A program made the position numbers and the translations under genes. DNA of 10,550 nucleotides. Origin: Bryobacterales bacterium (GTDB taxonomy: Bacteria > Acidobacteriota > Terriglobia > Bryobacterales > Bryobacteraceae). The notes under the pieces are model-generated. The model was given only the letters and a program-made list of their open reading frames with translations. It was not told the DNA's origin and did not search any database. The stretch's first letter is position 1; each line of letters begins with the position of its first letter. Location: positions 1 to 10,550 of the forward strand of contig JAUZEU010000383.1 in assembly GCA_030838885.1 (NCBI GenBank), given 5' to 3'. Positions 6,353 through 10,550 of the stretch are shown in pieces.

Positions 6353-6976
6353 TCAGGGTTCCTGCCGAGGTGAGAGCGAAAAATGGAAGGTGGTTCCATA
6401 CCCTTCGTTTGCAGTGGCCCGCAACTTCCCGCCATGCGCTTCTATAGAGGAACGGCTGATTGCGAGGCCGATACCCAGGCCTCCGCTTTTTGTAGTGAAG
6501 AATGGCTTGAAGAGTTGCTCAATGTTGGAAGGATCGATTCCCACGCCTGAATCGCGAACCGAAACGGCAATCCGGTCAGGCGCCAGTTGGTACGAACTGA
6601 CCAAGATTTTCCCCGGCCCTTCAGTCGCGGCGCTCGTAGCGTCCCGCGCATTCATGACAAGGTTGAGCAAAGTCTGTTGAAAGCCCACCGCATCACCTTC
6701 GGGCGGGGGAAGATCGGATGTCAGTTCGCCACCGAGCGAAATGCCTTGCCGGAGAAGCTCGTGGCGCGTCAGCATCAGCGCCTCTTTGATCAGTTTGTTT
6801 AGGTCGATTACGGACATCTGTGGCGCGCTCCTTTTCACGAGTGTGCGGATTCTGCTGATCACTTCGCCCGCTCGCGTACCTTCTTTGACGATGCGTTTTG
6901 CCGCTGCCCGCGCTTCGTAGAGATTGAGTTCGGGGGCGCCCAGCCAGCGGAGGCAGGCATTTCCGTTCGAGACCAC
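6353..6976 (-). CDS. Histidine kinase C-terminal fragment: HATPase_c catalytic domain
   Basis: The intact 207-residue catalytic end of the broken kinase. It opens right at the H-box deletion with VSNGNACLRWLG, followed by the second helix of the dimerisation domain (EARAAAKRIVKEG...EVISRIRTLV, 21-47). The ATP-binding motifs are complete: N box TLLNLVMNARDA (102-113), G1 DSGVGID (142-148), F box LFKPFFTTK (155-163) and G2 GGLGIGLAIS (165-174). The nominal start is a GTG inside the former gene, not a natural start. The TGA is followed after one base by the ATG of the FixJ gene. By itself it could bind ATP but has no histidine to phosphorylate. Confidence 0.85.
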   Translation of the reverse strand: MVSNGNACLRWLGAPELNLYEARAAAKRIVKEGTRAGEVISRIRTLVKRSAPQMSVIDLNKLIKEALMLTRHELLRQGISLGGELTSDLPPPEGDAVGFQQTLLNLVMNARDATSAATEGPGKILVSSYQLAPDRIAVSVRDSGVGIDPSNIEQLFKPFFTTKSGGLGIGLAISRSSIEAHGGKLRATANEGYGTTFHFSLSPRQEP

Positions 6977-6977
6977 G

Positions 6978-7994
6978 TTACTCGCGTGACATGCGCCAGG
7001 TGGGCCTGCGCTGTCTGCGGCGCAGCCTCCGCGCGTTTCCGCTCACTAATGTCTCGGCTGATAGTGGCGAGGCGAGGTTAGTGCCTGTCCCGGCAATCAT
7101 GAAAAGGTGTTGCCAGACGGGGATCGAGGCGCCAGTTGTGAAGTTGCGTAACAGCGTCTCGCCCTCCCAACGGCCATTTCTATCGACAGCGGTCAACACA
7201 TCGGTCATGATTCTTTCGCGATCTTCTTCTGCCGTGAAATCGAGAATGTTGGTCTTGCGGACCCCGTCATTGCCGGCGATTTCCAGCAGCGCCTGTCCGG
7301 CAGCATTGACGAAAAGAACCGTCCCGTCCATTGAAGCGATGCCTATGAAATCCGTGCTGTGTTCGATCAGAGCAGCCGGTTCCCTCGTCTGTTCCTCGGC
7401 CGGTTTCCGCTCGGTAATATCTGTATTGATTTGGAGCATAGCAACGGGTTCTCCGTCCTCGCCCAACTGCAAAGCCCAGCGGCTGGCAACGACGATACTT
7501 TTTCCATCCCGCCTGGTCTGGGTGAGTTCGCCTTCCCATCTCCCTTCGCGAATCACCTGTCTTTTTACGCCGCCGATATCAATGGCAGATGTGGACTCCA
7601 GAAGCTCCGGCGCGAGTTTTCCGACCTCTTCGTGTTCCGCCCAGCGGTAAATCTTCTCTGCGCCCGTACTCCAGTACGTGATGTTGTCGTTAGTGTCGCG
7701 GACCAGGATGGCGTCGTGCGCCAACTTCAGCAGACTGGCCTGCTTGCGCAATGTTTCCTCACCGCGGCGCCGCTGGGCGATCTCAGTTCGCCGTTGTTCA
7801 ATGGCTCTCGCCAGCTCCTGCGTACGCTCCTGCACTCTGCTTTCAATTCTGTCGTTCGCGTTCTCGAGAGCTTTCTGAACGCGCTGCCGCTCACCGATTT
7901 GTTTTCCCACTTCTGTATTAAAGGACTGAAGCTGCGCCGCGCTCGGTAGGGCGAGGGCGCGCGGAACCAGCGGGACGAGCGCGATCGCTTGCAC
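6978..7994 (-). CDS. Histidine kinase middle fragment: coiled coil + two PAS domains
   Basis: A 338-residue open frame from the middle of the broken kinase. Residues 20-85 are a charged coiled coil (GERQRVQKALENANDRIES, VQERTQELARAIEQRRTEIA). One PAS domain spans about 86-199 (LAHDAILVRDTNDNITYWST through QINTDITERK). A second begins at about 205 (ALIEHSTDFIGIASMDGTVL) and would end in LATISRDISERKRAEA, which has been moved to another frame by the duplication at 7066-7075. The last 30 or so residues, rich in Arg, are out of frame. The GTG start overlaps the preceding reading frame and is an artefact of the frameshift. Residues 1-20 are also probably not original sequence. Confidence 0.8.
   Translation of the reverse strand: MQAIALVPLVPRALALPSAAQLQSFNTEVGKQIGERQRVQKALENANDRIESRVQERTQELARAIEQRRTEIAQRRRGEETLRKQASLLKLAHDAILVRDTNDNITYWSTGAEKIYRWAEHEEVGKLAPELLESTSAIDIGGVKRQVIREGRWEGELTQTRRDGKSIVVASRWALQLGEDGEPVAMLQINTDITERKPAEEQTREPAALIEHSTDFIGIASMDGTVLFVNAAGQALLEIAGNDGVRKTNILDFTAEEDRERIMTDVLTAVDRNGRWEGETLLRNFTTGASIPVWQHLFMIAGTGTNLASPLSAETLVSGNARRLRRRQRRPTWRMSRE
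7066..7075. repeat. 5-bp tandem duplication causing a frameshift in the kinase
   Basis: GGCGA occurs twice in direct tandem (TCGCC-TCGCC on the coding strand). Removing one copy restores the family-typical reading NLATISRDISERKRAEA without a gap, which makes replication slippage the most likely origin of the frame change. Confidence 0.85.
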
Positions 7995-8191
7995 TCGATA
8001 ATCTCCTCGGCCAACTTTTGATTGGTCGTTGTAAGTTGACTGGTGCGTTCAATGACTCGTTGCTCCAGATCTTCATGGGCTCGATGCAGGACTAATTCCG
8101 TGAGCTTGCGCTCGGTGATGTTGTTGAACAGTACGGTGACCGTTCGGTTCTCTGGCTCCTAAACGAAAGGCGTAGACAGCAAACCAATGGT

Positions 8192-9190
8192 TTATCGCTT
8201 TGACCTGACTCTCGACACGGACCGGTTCGCCCGTAAGGGCCACTCTGCCGTAAAGTTCAATCCACCATTGTTCGAGATGCGGGCGAGTTCCCGGACCCTG
8301 TTGCCCACGCCGTGTTCCAGACCATTATGTTTGTGGAACGCAGGGTTTGTTTCCAGTATGAGGTAGTCAACCGGTCTGCCGTCTTCATCGAACAGCATTT
8401 TGATGATGCAAAAGACTTCATCGATCGAGTTGAACAATGTTCGATATCGTTCTTCGCTCTCCCGCAAAGCATTTTCCGAATGCTTGCGTTCCGTGATGTC
8501 TTGCAAAAGAGCTACAAAGTAATCGACCGAACCCTCAGTGCGACACACGCATTTGACTGAGATGGTGGCGTAAATGATCGGGCCGTCTTTGCGAATGCAC
8601 CGTTTGCCGATGGCATAGCCCTCGGAGTCCCCAGCCAGGACCCGGTTGAAACTGGCGACATCGGCGGCCAGATCGTCTGGGCGAGTCAACTCCGCCCAGG
8701 TCAACTGCAACAGCTCGCTCCGTTCGTACCCCAGGATGTCGCAAATCTGATTGTTAACTTCAATGACGCCTTTGCGAGGTGACGTGATCGCCATGCCGAT
8801 CAGCCCGATTTCAAAGTACCGCCGGAAGCGTTGCTCACTGGCTCGTAGCGCCTCTTCCACGCGCTTACGCTTGGCAATGTCTCGCGCACATACAGTAATG
8901 CCGTCGGGCGAAGGATATGCGGTTTCCTGAAACCATGTGCCGGAGGTCGCAAGGTACTCTTCACAACTCCCGGTCACGCGTTCGTCCATTGCGCGGCGGC
9001 ACACGGTATCGAACTGCGGGCCGATAATTTCGCGGGAGATCTCCCATTGGGTTCGCCCTATCATCTCGTCACGCCGAAAGCCTGTTAGGTGCTCGGCAGC
9101 GCCGTTAAGATGCGTGTACCGCCACTCCCGATCAAGTGCTGTGAATGCGTCGGGCATGCTCTCCAGAATCTCGGTGGCGATCTGCTCCAT
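8192..9190 (-). CDS. Histidine kinase N-terminal fragment: PAS domains 1-3
   Basis: The first part of the broken kinase, 332 residues. PAS1 covers about residues 10-110 (DAFTALDREWRYTHLNGAAE ... VCARDIAKRKR). PAS2 covers about 120-236 (RFRRYFEIGLIGMAITSPRK ... LLQDITERK). PAS3 starts at about 245 (EERYRTLFNSIDEVFCIIK). True sequence stops at residue 303 (NRVRELA); the last 29 residues are out of frame. The ATG at 9188-9190 is the first possible start, because an in-frame TAA lies about 16 codons upstream and no earlier start codon exists. The nearest purine-rich block (GAGGGAG) is too far away to be a good ribosome site. PAS domains bind small ligands, haem or flavin, but no haem-ligand histidine pattern was identified, so the signal is unknown. 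Confidence 0.82.
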   Translation of the reverse strand: MEQIATEILESMPDAFTALDREWRYTHLNGAAEHLTGFRRDEMIGRTQWEISREIIGPQFDTVCRRAMDERVTGSCEEYLATSGTWFQETAYPSPDGITVCARDIAKRKRVEEALRASEQRFRRYFEIGLIGMAITSPRKGVIEVNNQICDILGYERSELLQLTWAELTRPDDLAADVASFNRVLAGDSEGYAIGKRCIRKDGPIIYATISVKCVCRTEGSVDYFVALLQDITERKHSENALRESEERYRTLFNSIDEVFCIIKMLFDEDGRPVDYLILETNPAFHKHNGLEHGVGNRVRELARISNNGGLNFTAEWPLRANRSVSRVRSKR

Positions 9191-9253
9191 GATGCGCGTT
9201 CGAACGGCTCCCTCTGGCGATGTGTCGCCTTAATCAGCGAGCTTTAACAGTTT

Positions 9254-9315
9254 GGTGTCCGATACGGAATCCGCTCGCCGCGGATGTCATCGCCTTAGGT
9301 ACCGTATCGGTGACC
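9254..9315 (-). promoter_or_regulatory. Nested inverted repeats in the kinase leader, possible structured RNA
   Basis: An outer pair (9254-9267 with 9302-9315) matches at 12 of 14 positions, including a perfect nine-base core CCGATACGG/CCGTATCGG. Inside it sits a perfect six-base hairpin, ATCCGC (9269-9274) with GCGGAT (9280-9285). Both lie 65-125 bases upstream of the kinase start, where a minus-strand transcript would have its leader. The shape resembles a structured leader RNA or a complex operator. It fits no riboswitch class I know. Confidence 0.45.
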
Positions 9316-9320
9316 AGGGG

Positions 9321-9336
9321 CCAGTTGTCGAACTGG
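9321..9336. repeat. Inverted repeat CCAGTT-N4-AACTGG
   Basis: A perfect 6-bp dyad with a four-base spacer, five bases beyond the larger inverted repeat at 9254-9315. Size and spacing fit a dimeric regulator's operator upstream of the kinase gene, but there is no second copy to support it. Confidence 0.35.
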
Positions 9337-9528
9337 TTGCAATTGTGAATACCCCGCATCCGCGCGTACCCTTGTCCCTGTTGAGATACCTGGGTCGTCC
9401 GGGAAGGGATGAAAGCGGCCGAGGGCGCGTTGCGCACAATAGCAGGTGTTGAAAGGGGAGGGGGGAACATTGCTCGGCTGTCGCGCGCGGGAGCGGGTAA
9501 ACGGCACCATCAGCATTCTGTTGAGCAA

Positions 9529-9556
9529 GTTGTAGCCCAGCCGGATGGGCTACAAC
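9529..9556. repeat. Strong 11-bp perfect hairpin, possible terminator or REP-like element
   Basis: GTTGTAGCCCA (9529-9539) pairs perfectly with TGGGCTACAAC (9546-9556) around the loop GCCGGA. A short outer stem GAGC (9523-9526) with GCTC (9561-9564) extends it. No T-run follows on either strand. It lies between the FG-GAP remnant and the kinase, both on the minus strand, so it could end the upstream transcript. Its compact form also resembles dispersed REP-type palindromes, which cannot be judged from one copy. Confidence 0.55.
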
Positions 9557-9731
9557 AGTCGCTCAGCCGGTGCCTCCCGACCGTTCACGGTGTCGTTCAC
9601 AACGGCGGTGGATGTAGAGATAAATTCCCTCGGTCAGATAAATGTTCAAGTCTTTTTGCCATTGGCGAATGCTTGATACATCCGGATTGCAGGAAAGCAG
9701 CGGATATCTTACACTCCCCAGACATCTCAAG

Positions 9732-10529
9732 TCATACTCGAAAAGATGCCCTGGAGAAGTCTCTGAGTAACGCGCATATATGGCATGGAGCACAGGCACG
9801 GCTTCCTGTTAGGCGCCACAGGCGTGGAGTACCTGCTGTTGAACTACGCCATTCCGCCGGTTGAATCGTTCTCAGGTCTCGTTGATCCGGTTCAGAAAAA
9901 TAGATCTTGCAGGCCCCGCCTGGTTCGTCTACCAGCAGCCACACCGGCGGCTTGAGATCCATACGGAGATTGAACAGATACCGAATGCTTTCGAGATCGG
10001 TTTCGGATTCCTTGGTGAGCATGCCTGTGGTGACAGAGATCTCCGGGATTCCATCACTCTCGAGATCGAAGCCGCCAGATGACCATGCCCACCGCCCCAT
10101 CTCGACTCCCTTACTCGCGCCAGTCTCCTCGAACACTCCGTCTCCACGGGACCTGAAAAGGGAATTTTCTTTTGGCATGACGCCGCCAGGCTCCCGGCCG
10201 CGAAGGTCCCTCGGTGATAATTCGCTGCTCTGCGTCGTTCCACATATTAGAGACATACAGATCGGGGTTCCCATCGCCGTCGTAATCGAACCATGCGGCG
10301 CAAAACTGAACCGAACGTTCTTTTGGTTCAGCCCCGCCGCTTCCGTCACGTCGACAACGGAGATGTTGTGTCCGCTGTAAGTTCGTTGCGAAACAGGTAA
10401 TTCGGGGCGCAGTTTTGAGCATCCTAAACCAACAGGGGAGATGCCCCGGCTCTGCCGGGGAGGCAGCAAGAGTTTGACATTTGCAGGAGTCCATCGGGGA
10501 AACTCCGATACGTGAGCCGCCAAGCACAC
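9732..10529 (-). pseudogene. FG-GAP/VCBS repeat protein remnant (CRTAC1/ASPIC-UnbV-like), frameshifted
   Basis: Remains of an extracellular beta-propeller-type protein with FG-GAP/VCBS calcium-binding repeats. Recognisable homology runs from about 10417 to 9960. CAPNYLFRNE (about 10383-10412) is in one frame, and VVDVTEAAGLNQKNVRFSFA in the next. AWFDYDGDGNPDLYVSNMWN, with the calcium motif DxDGDGxxD at about 10261-10290, is in another. NSLFRSRGDGVFEETGASKG and GRWAWSSGGFDLESDGIPE return to the main frame. Loss of one base in GCGGCC near 10300-10303 explains one break; another lies near 10195. The part below about 9960 no longer looks like the family, and the part above about 10420 is replaced by unrelated sequence with its own hairpin and ribosome site. 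The coordinates give the open frame, not the original gene. No signal peptide is visible because the 5' end is lost. Confidence 0.7.
10444..10460. repeat. Perfect hairpin CCCCGGC-TCT-GCCGGGG
   Basis: A 7-bp perfect stem with a three-base loop at the point where FG-GAP homology stops. It is followed by TTGACA (10474-10479), a possible -35 box without a clear -10, and by a weaker dyad (GGAGT near 10486 with ACTCC near 10502). Together these look like the leader of the plus-strand gene starting at 10546, possibly the edge of an insertion element. Confidence 0.5.
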
Positions 10530-10545
10530 GAAAAGGAGTTTCGCG

Positions 10546-10550
10546 ATGGA
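10546..10550 (+). CDS. Start codon of a plus-strand gene running off the right edge
   Basis: Only ATG and two further bases are inside the window. The call rests on AAGGAG at 10533-10538, a near-perfect Shine-Dalgarno seven bases before the ATG, and on the structured leader upstream. The product cannot be named. Its position against a truncated gene remnant makes a transposase or other element-borne gene a reasonable guess, nothing more. Confidence 0.5.

Larger units (their letters stand above)
6353..9190 (-). pseudogene. Soluble multi-PAS sensor histidine kinase, multiply frameshifted, H-box deleted
   Basis: Read across frames this was a kinase of about 945 residues, partner of the FixJ-type regulator directly downstream. 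Order: PAS1, PAS2, PAS3 (broken), a coiled-coil region (EDLEQRVIERTSQLTTTNQK and later NANDRIESRVQERTQEL), PAS4, PAS5, remnant of the dimerisation domain, and an intact HATPase domain. No membrane segment or signal peptide is seen. Damage: (1) a one-base loss near 8280-8283 shifts PAS3, whose continuation HLEQWWIELYGRVALTGEP and ESQVKAINHWFAVYAFRLG is in another frame; (2) a shift near 8152-8158 before ENRTVTVLFNNITERK; (3) a shift between about 7940 and 7990; (4) a 5-bp tandem duplication at 7066-7075; (5) a deletion at about 6974-6977 joining HLAHVTRVT directly to VVSNGNACLRWLG, removing the expected TLGE-x-TASIAHE-x-NQPL H-box. Loss of the phospho-accepting histidine means the gene is very likely dead. 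Confidence 0.85.

Noticed and set aside
7074..7092. GG-N10-GC element on the minus strand inside the kinase
   Set aside because: It lies in coding sequence, is a poor match beyond GG/GC, and overlaps the tandem duplication.
6991..7650. 219-codon open frame on the plus strand opposite the kinase
   Set aside because: The opposite strand has clear PAS-domain homology; this is an antisense shadow rich in Ser, Arg and Pro.

Overview
The gene content and protein style suggest a soil-type Acidobacteriota bacterium of the Solibacter/Bryobacter kind. This is inference: there is no rRNA or other marker in the window. The clues are a small exported protein of a type common in that phylum, a multi-PAS histidine kinase with a FixJ-type regulator, a sigma-54 activator, and a CRTAC1-like FG-GAP protein. 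GC content is moderately high. Nearly every recognisable gene lies on the minus strand. The exceptions are an HdeD-type membrane protein in the middle and a gene that seems to begin at the right edge.

Layout, left to right. Positions 1-313 hold the N-terminus of DnaK (minus strand, running off the left edge). About 1.2 kb follows with no convincing gene. A small secreted protein of unknown function lies at 1520-2128, then about 1 kb more without a recognisable gene. At 3114-4184 is a sigma-54 enhancer-binding protein that has the AAA+ and Fis-type HTH domains but no sensory domain. Divergent to it is an HdeD/DUF308 membrane protein starting at 4697, preceded by a consensus-perfect -24/-12 sigma-54 promoter at 4650-4665 and a 10-bp palindrome about 100 bp upstream of the predicted transcription start. 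The activator and the membrane protein therefore look like one small regulatory unit, which is the most interesting intact system here.

From 9190 down to 5268 (minus strand) lies a two-component operon: a large soluble multi-PAS histidine kinase, a FixJ-type response regulator one base after it, and a receiver-only protein. It is heavily damaged. The kinase is split by several frameshifts, one of them a 5-bp tandem duplication, and has lost the H-box with the phospho-accepting histidine. The FixJ gene is frameshifted and lacks one acidic-pocket aspartate. The receiver-only gene has three frame changes. The HdeD gene has a one-base frameshift near its 3' end. Some single-base lesions could be sequence errors, but the H-box deletion, the tandem duplication and the substitution point to real decay.

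The right end (about 9190-10550) has nested inverted repeats ahead of the kinase, a strong 11-bp hairpin, a frameshifted remnant of an FG-GAP/ASPIC-UnbV-like protein, and at the edge a hairpin plus a strong Shine-Dalgarno and ATG of a plus-strand gene. That last stretch looks like the leader of a newly arrived element, but this is not proven. I saw no tRNA, rRNA or CRISPR array.
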